A stretch of DNA of 64,000 bases from Pomphorhynchus laevis (lineage: Eukaryota > Acanthocephala > Palaeacanthocephala > Echinorhynchida > Pomphorhynchidae): assembly GCA_012934845.2 (NCBI GenBank), contig WNNJ02002084.1:1-64000 (forward strand), read 5' to 3'. Shown piece after piece: positions 47,395 to 58,479 of the stretch. The notes below the pieces were generated by a model, which saw nothing but the letters and a program-made list of their open reading frames with translations, searched no databases and was not told the DNA's origin. Numbering within the stretch: position 1 is the stretch's first letter; each line of letters starts with the position of its first letter. A program made the position numbers and the translations under genes.

Positions 47395-47595
47395 TGCTTG
47401 ACATTTTTATTTTTTGTTAATGGACTTGTAAGCGTACAGCTGGCACGCATTTACCACTTTATTAATTTAAGAGACAAAGCTCTCGGGCTGTTCAGTCCGC
47501 TCACTAAGATGCAATATATATTTATTATGTTTTTCTTTGTTAGTGGACTTGTAAGCGTGCAGCTGGCACTCATTTGCCACTTTACATAAATGTAA
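47395..47595 (+). mobile_element. Two LINE C 3' ends in tandem
   Basis: The end motif gtaagcgtacagctggcacg, catttaccac recurs as gtaagcgtgcagctggcact, catttgccac about 127 bp later. The same motif ends LINE C copies at 56.06, 61.79 and 63.02 kb. Confidence 0.75.
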
Positions 47596-47759
47596 TTAAC
47601 GAGTTTAAAAAAATCTATTATTTGTGAGTTGAGTAAATTGCCTATGGTGCAAAGACTTCAAATTAAAATTACATAATATATTGGGTAATGAATATATTAC
47701 TGTCTTGTTTTATGAAAGAGTTTAACAATTCTTGATTACTAACTACTTACATTTCTATA

Positions 47760-50400
47760 CAGATAAAATGTGCAGTATTAGTATGATCGGAGGATCAAAA
47801 AGCTCCAGTAAAACATTTAATAGCAAAGGCAACAAAGGTAAGTGCTAATTCTTCTAATTTTTTAATCTCAAGCACGGAGGGAGAAATCCCTCCTGTGTCT
47901 AAATTGGTCGACCTGGTACTAATCAAACTTCTGCAACCATCTAAACGTAATAATCTCTTCAATATATTCCTAAGGAAATTTACAAGTGCCTATAAGAAGA
48001 GAATTCTATTCAACTCAATTAAATACTTGGACTCCGAAATCCGGATTTCTTTCCGCTCTCCGGATCTGACAGCAGCGTACCTTGAATTCTTTGACAAGCA
48101 TCTAAAAGAATTTGGTACGACTATCTACATGCCTATTCAGGCTACTCTGAAAATAAATAACTTTCCACCCTTTAATACGGATGATGATTTAAAAGACCTC
48201 ACATCTGAGTACAAAATTCATAATATTCGCCCTATCTTGGGAAAGAAAAGCCAGCCTATACCAGTAGCATTTTGTTCTACCAAGGTTGACCATGCTGAAT
48301 CCGGGGCTAAAAGTAAAAGTAACCCCTTCTTGGGTACAACCTTTCTTATACTGTTATTGACGCTGATGACTTAATATACCCCATTGCAATAGGTGCCACT
48401 TTTAGGGGGCACTGGTCATCATACTGCACCATACCCCGTACGTGTGGGCTTGCAGCTCTTCTGACGTTTATGATGGGAAATGTGCTCTCCCTCCTCAATG
48501 TTCCATATGCGGTGGTCAGTACCCAGCCTGGTCAAGAAGATGTCCTATCTTTAAAGAATATAAGTTTAGGCATTGTGTGGCACCGGCCAGACCTACCCAC
48601 TTTGCTGCTGTATAAATGTCCAATTCAAACGGTTCTGGTATGGCCGACAACGATATTATCAAACTTGTCGACGCAAGATTACAAGAATACAAAGACGAGA
48701 TTCGAGTCTTAACGAATCATTTGATAGCGAAATTCGAGGAGTCCCGCTCTCCTCGATCTACGATTTTTACCTCTTCTAAGAGAGCCATCCCCGTTCTAAG
48801 AAGAGATCCTCTTCAAAACTTAGGCTGACTTCCTTGAAGTTGGCAAAGAAAGACGATATCTGCTGGGAGTTGTTAGCCTCTAAGGAGATGAAGATAATGC
48901 CGGTGGGCAAGTGTCTTCTCCCGGTAGGGCTGGCAGTGAGAAGGGCAACCTTCTCTCTCCTGGTTCCTCCTAGGAGGTAGGCATCCCATTCCAGCTGACG
49001 TAACACAATGCAAAGTAGTCAAGAGCCTTTTTCACTGAATATCCTTTAGTGGAATTTGGAAGGTGCTTCCACCCTTAGCCTTCTATCTGGTGATGCAGAT
49101 GTTATAGGCAGATGTTAAATGCATATGTTTTAGTCCTTCAGGAGACGCGGTATATCCGTATCCCTTAGGACATTACTCGATTTATCCACAAGCACATTTA
49201 CATCCACTTTACTACATACATAATCCCTCCTCACTCCTTTTCATCTCAAGGTCTTTTAACCTTAGTTTAATGCTCCATAAGATCGTCCCTCATTTTAAAC
49301 TATTCTTGTCCAGCCTTGTCTTGTTTAGCTATATCACTTTGTAAGTACGGGAAACGTATCAGTATAGCCAATATCTATATTAGGACAGGGAAAATTCACA
49401 AGAACCGTGAGCTACTGGACCGCATTTTAGGTAGTGGCTATGACATGTTACTTGGTGACTTCAACGACATAACTGGTCGTTGGATTAATCCAGCACTCCG
49501 AAGAGCCAAGAACGACTACCTTATTCATAAACCATCGTCCCCCACGTTTCATTGCTCAACAACTAATTCTCTTCTCGACATATTACTGCTTCATAAGATG
49601 TGGTTGTTGAAACCCATCTGTACTGAGCAGTCGCGCAGAAAACAGACCACCTCTCATGACCTAATTCGTTGGCGGATGGAAGAAGATACGTTGCTTAGAA
49701 GGAGGTTACACTTTGATCCAGTCAGAGTAGCTTTCTTTCAGGCAGCTATCAAACTCTTCCCCATAATTGGTAATGGAGTTTGACCGAATTTAATTCCTAC
49801 TCCCATCGCAATCTACCGCGTTTCTTTCGACTACCTATAAAGGTCCAATATACAACCCCACTCCAGCAAAACTCAAGGTACTAGCTAAAATGCTACACCT
49901 TCCTAATCTCTCTGTTACTGTCAGAGGTCTTCTCGAATGAATACTGGAGCACTAGATATAGGTTCCAGCAGAGTAGGGATAGGGCGAGCATTTCTTGCCT
50001 TAACCCTTCTAGGCTTCCTTTTGGAAGATATTTAAGAAGGAGAAGTTTGTCTGTTTGAAGGATAGGGCATTGGGTTGGATAGGTAACATAGGCCTTGACA
50101 AAGTTTTGGAGGAGTTACTATCCCTACATAATTATGGAGCCACTCTATCTCTCCAACCAATCCCGCCTTGGGGTGACTTCAGAAGCAGGGACTTATCTGT
50201 CACAGATATCCTAGGCAAATTGAGAGAAGCAAGATGGGGATGTATTATCAAAACGGAAGATAGAGTAGAAACTGGACGGCTGCGTTGACTTCAGAAGCAG
50301 GGATTTATATATTACAGATATCCTAGGCAAATTGAGAGAAGCAAGATGGGGATGTATTATCAAAACGGAAGATGGAGTAGAAACTGGACGGCTGCGTTGA
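47760..50400 (+). mobile_element. LINE A retrotransposon, second copy, 3'-deleted
   Basis: It retains the 5' part missing from the 18-kb copy. ORF1 (about 47770-48830) has a gag-like region (TLKINNFPPFNTDDDL) and three zinc-knuckle remnants across frames, the last reading CSICGGQYPAWSRRC PIFK near 48500, like jockey/TRAS gag proteins. ORF2 starts with an AP-endonuclease (VLVLQET near 49130, IYIRTGKIHKNRELLDRIL, LLGDFND with GDFN at 49454-49465, and SHD near 49657). The RT and 3' end are absent after about 50400. Frameshifts mark it as dead. Confidence 0.85.
50174..50397. repeat. Tandem duplication, 112-bp unit, in LINE A
   Basis: Units 50174-50285 and 50286-50397 both start tgacttcagaagcaggga and end ggacggctgcgt. 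Only a few bases differ. The 20.1-kb copy has the start once, so this happened after or during insertion. Confidence 0.9.
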
Positions 50401-51950
50401 CGATGCGTTGTCGGGGAATATTGTAATATTCACATGAAAATAGTTTCTAAAATTTATGCAATTTATTTTAAGAGAAAATTAATTTAATTACAACAATAAA
50501 ACTTATTTTGAATACAACAATTTAAATTGGATGATAAAATTAAAATATAAACTTTATTTTCTGTATTTGCATATTAGAGGAAATGTGTTTGTGAAAGTAA
50601 CTAAAAATAAATGATGTTTAAATATACAATTAGATAACTGAAGATATTAATTTAATATAACACCGCATTAAAACATAGAGCTTTCAGTCATACCGAATAA
50701 TAAATACCTTTTATTTAGATAATCGAATAATGATTTTATAAATTTATTTATTTTAGTTTGAGTGATTTAACTCATCCCTTTTAGACAAACATTATTTTGC
50801 CATATTTTAAATTTGAAACACTTCACAAATTTTTAACTCCGTCATCGGTCACGGCACACATGATCAAAGCTAAAGTTAATTAAATGAACAAATCACATGA
50901 TCACATGAATTAAGGAACAAATCATATAATTAAAAATTATGTGATTTGTTTTCATATTTAAAAAAGTCGTCAAAACGACAATGATTCTCTAGTGATACAT
51001 TATTATTCAATGTTCTCCTTAAATGTGATCAACATTTAATTATTTGTAAAAATCATTTATAAAACAGTTCGAAAGTTCGGTCGAACGTTTAAAATCTTAG
51101 CGAAACAGACAAGCAATGCTTTAACTGTTGACAGTTTGTGGAATTAACATAAATGTATACAATTTTAACATTTTTTTGTGAAAATTTATCATCGAGTAGC
51201 ATTTCTTTTTTATTTTGGCAAAGAAGATGAATAACATCCATCATTAAGACAAATATTTCTTTGAACAATGACAGATTTTATACTTTTCAAATAACTTAGG
51301 AGTTTAGGTTCACCATGACTTTGATGTTTGTCAAATCTACCCAATTACAGTTGTTTTCTACCAAATTACAGATGTTTCTCCAATTCTGTATTTAGCCGCA
51401 TTCATTTATCTTTAGAAACTTACAACATTTTTCTCAGTGAAAGTGGTCGTCTTCTGACACCGCTGGAACCCCCAAAAAACTGAAGATCAGTTATATCTAA
51501 ATTCCTATATATTAAACAATAAACCTTTCACTACTTCATCCATCAAGTAGGATACCATAATTTAACCAATTTGATAAATCAGGTAGCCGAATGATGTATG
51601 ACCTAGGGCGCAAAATATGGATATATGAAAGGCCCAAACGTCTTTCATTAAGGTAGCTTAGGTGTACTTGCTCTATCTCGAATCTCGTATTTTAAGGCGG
51701 CGTAGGGACAAATGCGTATATCAATTGATTTTTTATGCTGCAAAATATTTGAAAGAAACAAAATCTTGCCATCAAAAATGTAAATGGAAATTTTCGTGTA
51801 GTGCACCTACGTCCAAAAATTTGTTGGTTACTTGTCTCCCCACCTCATATCTTACTCTAGCCAACAATGATACAAAACAATTGTTTTCGTCTAGCTCTTC
51901 TTAGCATCAGTTCCATTCAAAAAACTGATCTGCTTATCGATCTCTTCGCA
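50401..51950. other. Gene-free AT-rich stretch
   Basis: A hairpin (aacaaatca...tgatttgtt, about 50919-50951) is present. No gene was recognised; the 80-codon frame at 51662 has no motif. Confidence 0.45.
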
Positions 51951-51959
51951 TAACTACCA

Positions 51960-52640
51960 CTTAATCTTTATGTCTCACTGAATCCTGGCATACTGATTCT
52001 GAAGATCTTGCATTCCGTATCCTACGTTCTTTCGGATTTTATTCTGTTGACTTCGTCCGCATCATCCACTCAACCAAATCAAGTAGTTTAATCATTACCC
52101 GATCGTCGCCTTCGCTCGTATCCCTGCGCCTCTTGAGAAAATCTATTTCACCTTACATTGTCTAGGTTTGAATTGCTCTTCTGTAAATCGTCATTTCCTT
52201 CCCTATTCAACTAGCAATAATCTATCGCCAGGTTCATCAGAAAAGTCTTGCCTATATTTCAATGAACTGACCAATCTACTATCAAATTGTTCACTTTTTC
52301 TTTAATTGTCATAGGGAATTTCAACATTCGTCTTGATCGTCCTTCTGATTCAGATTCTGTGGAACTTGTAAGTCTGCTGTCCGACTTTAGACTCCATTTA
52401 CTAATCAACCTCCACCAATATTCTCGGTGGAGCTGTTGATATTATCGCTTTTCTATTCAGTATCATTGCATACGATTTTTCTACAATGTCAGATCAGTTT
52501 TTCTGATCATTTTCTCATCACTGTTAATATCACTATCACATGTACTCGTGTCCGCACTTCAACAACTTTAAGTCGACAATGAAACTCCTCGAACTCCCTA
52601 TCTTGTAAACTTTATCGTAAGTTCTATCTTGCAAGATAGA
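51960..52640 (+). mobile_element. LINE C-like endonuclease fragment, diverged
   Basis: Across frames it reads LTESWHTDSEDLAFRILRSF, later AIIYRQ, then a degraded GNFNIRLDR-type stretch near 52320. This is an AP-endonuclease of the CR1/L2 kind. It is more decayed than the neighbouring copies. Confidence 0.6.
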
Positions 52641-52689
52641 ACTCACTATCTTGCCCTCCGCTATCCTTGACTCTTCTCTTTGTCGCATC

Positions 52690-53833
52690 ATGTAAACTTT
52701 ATTACATTTGATAGTATATCCACACTATTCATCCATAAGCGGTCCACCATTGACGATTTTATTTTACCCCGCCAGTCCCGAATTCTTAAACGCTCCTGTT
52801 GTGTGCATTGTTTGGACCAGGATCGAAGATGGACAGTGAGGTGTTGGCAGCAAAACGATCGGGACAGCGACGATGTCGAGTGCCCCGCCAAGGATATGTG
52901 TGGGAGCAGTGGAGATGAATTTGTAATTGTAGTTGGATAGAATGTTGATGAACTGGATGGAATCGGTGGAAGAGGGGCAGTAGAGGCAGATGTTGAAGTT
53001 GCCAAGAACAAGTGAATTGATGGATGACAAATAACAATGGGAAAAGAGGTCAGCGAGTTCGGTAAAAAAAAGGCGGTAGAAGATGATGAACCTGGACGAT
53101 ATATAATGGCGAGATCCAAAGTGATCGTGCTAGAAAAACGACAAGTGAGCAATTCAAAAGAGCAAGGACTGAAAGGGGGAATGATTTTGGTAAGAGACGC
53201 GGGTTGACGGGAGAATGCGACAATTTAGAGAATTTAGAAGGAGGTGAGCTGAGATGGCTGCGGATTCGACTAGTGAGCAACCGGTAGAGAGCAGACGGCG
53301 AATGGAGAGGTCGTTGGATTCCGAGTGCCAGGATTAGGTGAGGCAGAAGAGATCGATTGATTGCTAGGTGAATAGGTTGATGATAAGATCGGATTTATTG
53401 AGAATAGATCTAGTGTCGAGGAGACCGAGGCGGAAACCTGTGTGGTGGTGAAAGGGTCTAGCGGAGAAGCAAATAGTGGAGATGGAGCGCTATCGAATTT
53501 TGGGGCGGGTGTGGACAACTTGAAAATTTCCGTCTGTGTTTCGGATGGAGAGAGATGTTTCGCCGTTTTTCTCGCGACAGAGAACTCAATCCCTCGCGAC
53601 AGGGATTGAGGACAGAGAACATTGAGACAGAAGGTCAGCGAGTTTGGTAAAAAAAATAAGGATGTAGAAGCTGATGAACCAGGACGGTATACAATGGCAA
53701 GAACTAGAGTGATCGGTCTAGAAGAACGACAAGTGAGCAATCCAAAATAGCAAGGACTGAAAGGATGAGTGATTTTGCGAAGAGACGCGGCGTGACGCGC
53801 GATAATATAGAAGTAGATGAGCTGAGTGGGTCG
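52690..53833 (-). mobile_element. LINE C 5' portions, minus strand, two partial copies
   Basis: On the minus strand two endonuclease starts are seen: LLTCRSSRPITLVLAIVYRP from about 53740, and LTCRFSSTITLDLAIIYRPG from about 53150 followed by LVLGNFNI and GGALDIVAVP. Between them lies a Ser/Pro-rich ORF1-like segment. The repeat of the same domain shows an internal rearrangement. The block is head to head with the plus-strand copy that follows. Confidence 0.75.
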
Positions 53834-53852
53834 ACGACTCAATCAGCTCATC
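53816..53852. repeat. Palindromic junction between inverted LINE C copies
   Basis: The arms gatgagctga and tcagctcatc face each other around gtcgac at the exact point where LINE C changes strand. This fits a foldback or inverted-duplication breakpoint. Confidence 0.75.
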
Positions 53853-56090
53853 CCCTTCTAAATTCTCTAATCATGGAGGCATTGCCGCATTCGCACGTCA
53901 CCTCGCGTCTCTTTGCAAAATCACTCCCACTTTTAGTACTTGCTATTTTGAATTGCTCACTTGTCGTTCTTCTAGCGCGATCACTCTAGATCTCGCCATT
54001 GTATACCGTCCTGGTTCATCATCTCCTACACCCTTATTTTTTACCGAACTCGCTGACCTCCTTTCCCATTGTTCATTGTCCTCTACCCATTCACTCGTTC
54101 TAGGCGACTTCAACATCCGTCTAGACCGCCTCTCTTTCACGGATTCCATCCGGTTCATCAACATTCTATCCAATTACAATTACAAACTCGTCTTCACTGT
54201 CCCCACACATAGTAGGTCGCTTTGAAAGTCGACCTACTTTCAAAGCGTCGACTCCGTCATGCTTTTCGAGTCTATCACCGCGCTCTCAGACGTGATATCA
54301 GCTCGCTCACTCCGTCTCTCCGTAAATCCTATCTTGCTCTTCGCCGGTCTCATCTCCACCTACTACGCAATAAATACAACACTTTCTGGCAGCATAAAAT
54401 CAACACTTCAATAAACTCGAAGTCTCTCTGGCATACTTTTAACTTAATACTTTCTCGCTCCTCTTCGTCTTGCAACATCAATCCCCATGATTATTCGTCA
54501 TTTATTCAGACCAAAGTATCCACGTTGCTCTTTCACAACCCCGTCACCTTTCCATCTCACTGCTACTCGCCTCGCCTCATATTCTCGAAATTCTTTCATC
54601 TTCTCCCTGTCTCACGTGCTGAAGTTTCATCTGTCCTCGTATCCTTCCCCGACAGTACCTCACCTGCCGATCCCCTGCCTACCCCATACTTAAATCCATA
54701 TGCTCATCGATATCCTCTTTCCTCACCATCTTGTTTAACTCGTCCATCCGAAGTAGTATATTTTCATCACACTAGTAATACGCCATCATTCGTCCTCTTC
54801 TTAAGAAACAATCGCTCGACCCCTCATTTCCTTCTAGCTATCGCCCCATTTCACTTCTCCCTACACTTTCCAAGCTCTTAGAGCGCCGTATCTTAATACA
54901 GATCAGCGTTTATCTCTCTTCATCCAATCTGTACCCTCTTTTCCAATTCGTTTTCTGCTCTAATCACTCCACAGAAATCGCATGCATGAAAGTTTACAAT
55001 GACCTACTCATCTCTAGTGGCACGGATCTATATAATGTTCTCATCTCTCTCGACCTCTCATCCGCTTCGACATTGTCGACCACTCCATCTTCCTTTTTCG
55101 CCTTCGTTATGATTACGGATTTTCTTCCTCCTTCATAGCATGGTTTGATTCATATATATCCGACCGTTCTTTTCGAGTCTGTTCAAATTCATCATAATCT
55201 CTTCCCACCCCTTTGTCCTCGGGGTCCCACAAGGTTCAGTCCTAGGACCCCTGTTTTTCCTTCTTCTACTTGGCGATCTCTCTCTGTTTTTCAAACCTTA
55301 CTCCTTTAACGTCATGCAATACGCCGATAACATCCTTATATGCTCACGCAACTGCCCATCGCATACACGATATCGCAATTTCTGCCTCAAACTGTCTTTC
55401 TTCTATCTACAAACGTCCCTCCCATCTTCGTCTCGTTCTAAACCCAGACAAACCCAAAATAACGTGGATCCTCCCCGTCAACCTTGCATATCTCCTCCCC
55501 TTGTATCTTTTGCCTCATCAACCATCCCCATAGTCCGCAATATCACTTTCTTAGAATTCCATTTCGATAATTACCTTTCCATTAAATCCTCTGTCCGCGA
55601 CAAGGTCTGCTCGTCTAACTTAATTATTCGTGACATCCGCCGTATCCGCCGCCTTATCGACTACCGTTCTTATATGTCTCTTCTTTAATCGCTTCTTTTC
55701 TCTAAGATCGATTACTGCCTCAGCCTTTTCGCCAATTGTCCAAAATCCATCATCCTACCCCTACACCGCATCATCAACTTCGCCATTGGAGTGCCCCTAC
55801 GTCTCCACCGCTTTGACCACACATATGCATATATTGCCCAGCTCTCCTGGCCCACCATCTGCATCCTAATACAACTCCGTCTTCTCGTAACTTTTCGTCT
55901 CATCGCTGTCGGCTCCCCATCGTTCATCAACCTCCCTTTCTTAGACGACACTCGTCCCACCTCGCCACATTCCACTCATACTTATTTCAATGTCATAAAA
56001 TTTTAATTTTACATTCTATATGTTTGTTTTCTTATTTGTTTGTTATTTTTCTACGTGAGCTTGTAAGCGCCCATATGCGCACATTTGCCA
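53834..56090 (+). mobile_element. LINE C retrotransposon (CR1/L2-like), decayed
   Basis: In order: AP-endonuclease (LDLAIVYRPGSSS, LVLGDFNIRLDR, 53980-54215); a hairpin-marked deletion (54215-54247); a connector with LRRSHLHLLRNKYN; an RT across frames with YRPISLL near 54840, NHSTE near 54970, LDLSS near 55055, GVPQGSVLGPLFF near 55225 and the catalytic MQYADNILI (55315); a C-terminal part ending in GSPSFINLPFLDDTRPTS; and the 3'-end motif gtaagcgcccatatgcgcac at about 56060. Frameshifts are frequent. Confidence 0.85.
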
Positions 56091-56095
56091 CTTGT

Positions 56096-56595
56096 AAAAA
56101 ATACAATGATTGACAATACAATTTAAACTGTGAAGACAACAAATTAAAATTACAGAATATCCTGGTTATACGCTATTAAAATATTCATTTCAAGTGTCCT
56201 TTGTAATAAAATAAATACTTGGTTAATTAAATAACCTTGTTAAATTGTTTCTCTATTTGCTTGCTTAGTAAATTTGTAACAAAATTGAATCTCAATTCAT
56301 TTAATTTATATAATTGAATGTTTCCTACAATTACATAAATGTATGCTTTCTTAGCAATACATTATTTTCGTGTATTAAGTACAACCAGGTTGATTCAACA
56401 TTACTGTATTTTGATTTAATTTTATTTAATTTTATTTTTATTAATTTTATTTAATTTTATTTATAATTTAATTATACATATATTAACATAATATTTTGAT
56501 TATCGAACTCGCCACCGAGTTCGATAATTTAAGTATTATATTAATTCGTAAAATTTTATCACATTATCAATCAATATAAAACCATTTTTGAAGAT
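56096..56595. other. Upstream region of eIF4E
   Basis: AT-rich DNA without a gene. Its first part (caaattaaaattacagaata) resembles the flank after the LINE C tail at 47.66 kb. No clear promoter element can be assigned. Confidence 0.4.
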
Positions 56596-57240
56596 ATGAC
56601 TCAAATCGAGCTAGAAAATACAGAAGAAAATCAGGCTCAGTCAAACCTGGATAGCCAGCTTCACACGGACTGGACATTTTGGTGTCTAGAACCATCAAGA
56701 GAACGTAATAAAACATGGGACGATTTTCTAAAGAATATCAATACAGTTTCATCTGTAGTTCAATTCTGGTCGACATTGAATCACATGAAACTTCCGCTTA
56801 GGTTAGACAGCGGTATGGATTATTATTTCTTTCGTGATGGTATAAAACCAATATGGGAAGATCCCGCAAACAGTAACGGAGGTGCTTGGACACTGACAAT
56901 CCGCCGTACACGAGATGTTGATCAGTTTTGGATAAATACACTGCTTGCTCTTATTGGAGAGCAATTTATCGATGAATTTGGTAAAGACTGCTGTGATATG
57001 ATTAATGGATGTAGAATCCAAATCCGGATGCCAAGTAAAATAGCTAAAAACGAGCGCAAAGATAAAATCAGTTTATGGACAAAATACTTTGACGATGAAG
57101 ATACACAGAAAACTATAGGACATATATGGCAGAAAATTTTAGATGCAAACATTGCTGCAGGGTCTATGGCCTATGATTGCCATGATAGTAAGAAGGTGGG
57201 ACAAATAGGTAGAAGTCACATCGCTCTATACAATCTTTAA
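56596..57240 (+). CDS. eIF4E: Eukaryotic translation initiation factor 4E
   Basis: Cytoplasmic mRNA 5'-cap-binding protein of 214 residues, close to family length, as a single open frame from the first ATG. Family positions are visible: W26, W29 and W41 (human W43, W46, W56), W58 in the VVQFW eIF4G/4E-BP-binding segment, W87-E88 in IKPIWED (human W102-E103, cap stacking), W98, R144 (human R157), K157 (human K162) and W161 (human W166). Trp at the first two class-defining positions points to class I, while IKPIWEDPANSNGG resembles 4EHP (class II). A Lys/Arg-rich insertion of about 8 residues sits between R144 and K157, in the loop that contacts cap phosphates. LINE C lies upstream and a polyadenylation-like hexamer downstream. 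Confidence 0.95.
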   Translation: MTQIELENTEENQAQSNLDSQLHTDWTFWCLEPSRERNKTWDDFLKNINTVSSVVQFWSTLNHMKLPLRLDSGMDYYFFRDGIKPIWEDPANSNGGAWTLTIRRTRDVDQFWINTLLALIGEQFIDEFGKDCCDMINGCRIQIRMPSKIAKNERKDKISLWTKYFDDEDTQKTIGHIWQKILDANIAAGSMAYDCHDSKKVGQIGRSHIALYNL

Positions 57241-57404
57241 AATTAGCAAAGGTTGTTTAGTCTTCTGATTTTATAGAATTTTATCATTTCTCTGTATATA
57301 AGTGTTTTATAATATACGTTAGTGATATTATTATATTAGCTACCTGTTTTGAATTTGTTAAAAACAGCAAATTTTATCTATATTTAGAAATACTTTTATA
57401 CTTT

Positions 57405-57410
57405 AATAAA
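57405..57410 (+). promoter_or_regulatory. Possible polyadenylation signal of eIF4E
   Basis: AATAAA lies about 165 bp after the stop codon. The position is typical, but AT richness limits certainty. Confidence 0.4.
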
Positions 57411-57885
57411 TTTATAGATAACAGTCACTTTTCATTTTTATTTAATCACTTTAATCTTTGTTTTAGTAAGCAAAAAATATTTTAACCTTTTCACTCAACT
57501 TTTCGTTCCTGTAAATTTTTGTCGTTAAATTTCTTGTAAATTAATTTCGTTCTACTATTCATGACTATTAGGTTCATTCCCTCTCACGAATCTCGAAAAC
57601 CTGCGAATTATTAATACAGTTTGGAAACAACTGTACAATACAATATACTTCCCAAATTCTAGACAGTCTTACCCATTAATATAGTAATGCAGCAATATGT
57701 AACAATAAATTACAACACATGTTTTCGCGAGCATAATAATGCTGTGTCGTCGTCTGTCGATAATCAACAGGAAGGAAAAACGAAAGCCCGTAATTTACGT
57801 CGTTATTTTAAAATTATTTGCAAATTATACTGTAGGATTTGATTTTTAATTTTAATTTAAATTATGATGAGTTAATTCCGCAAGT
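57411..57885. other. Gene-free stretch
   Basis: No feature was recognised between eIF4E and the next repeat. Confidence 0.5.
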
Positions 57886-58225
57886 TACTTCACTCCTATC
57901 TATAAGCCAATGTTAATGAACCTCATCATCTACTGGTGCAATACCTACGTGTCGGTCCTTTTAATATTGACTGACCATCGCTCGACTCTCTGCTGTATTG
58001 ACAGTAAAGATCAAATGAAAAACTTCAGTCTTACATTTTTCAAATTTAATTGAAATTATTTTTGATTTCAAATTATATCAGCCTTAGTACGGGAAGGTAC
58101 AACCTTCAATTTGAAAACCTACTATTTTTGCAATTAATAAATAGGATTAAAGCAACGTGCAGAATGAAGTCATCATAATTTCAATTGTAACAATCACTGA
58201 GCAGGCATATCAACTTGACATTTTA
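57885..58225. repeat. Family G copy
   Basis: It holds the landmarks tatctataagccaatgtta, cgctcgactctctgctg, caaatttaattgaaatta and acgggaaggtacaacct, and ends at caatcactgagcagg. It is diverged from the 30-kb cluster. Confidence 0.7.
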
Positions 58226-58479
58226 ATTTTATATTAATTAATATTTTTATTTTAAAATGCATTGTTCTCATCTGTCTTTTAATTTTAATGCTTAATTTAA
58301 AGTTTTCAATGAAATTTATTAATTTATAAAAACATCGAGTCTTTGTACAAATTAGTATTACATTGAGGTTTTATCGCTTGATGGGTTCAGGCTTAATGGA
58401 ATTCTATAATTCTCTTTCTTTTCCATGCTCTCTATGATGCACGCGGCATTAAACCTCTGGACTGCCATGCTCACACGTT

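Noticed and set aside
47185-47589. 134-codon frame with repeated GLVSVQLA segments and hydrophobic stretches
   Set aside because: The repeated segments are the 3'-end motif of LINE C read in one frame, following the LINE A tail. Not a membrane protein gene.
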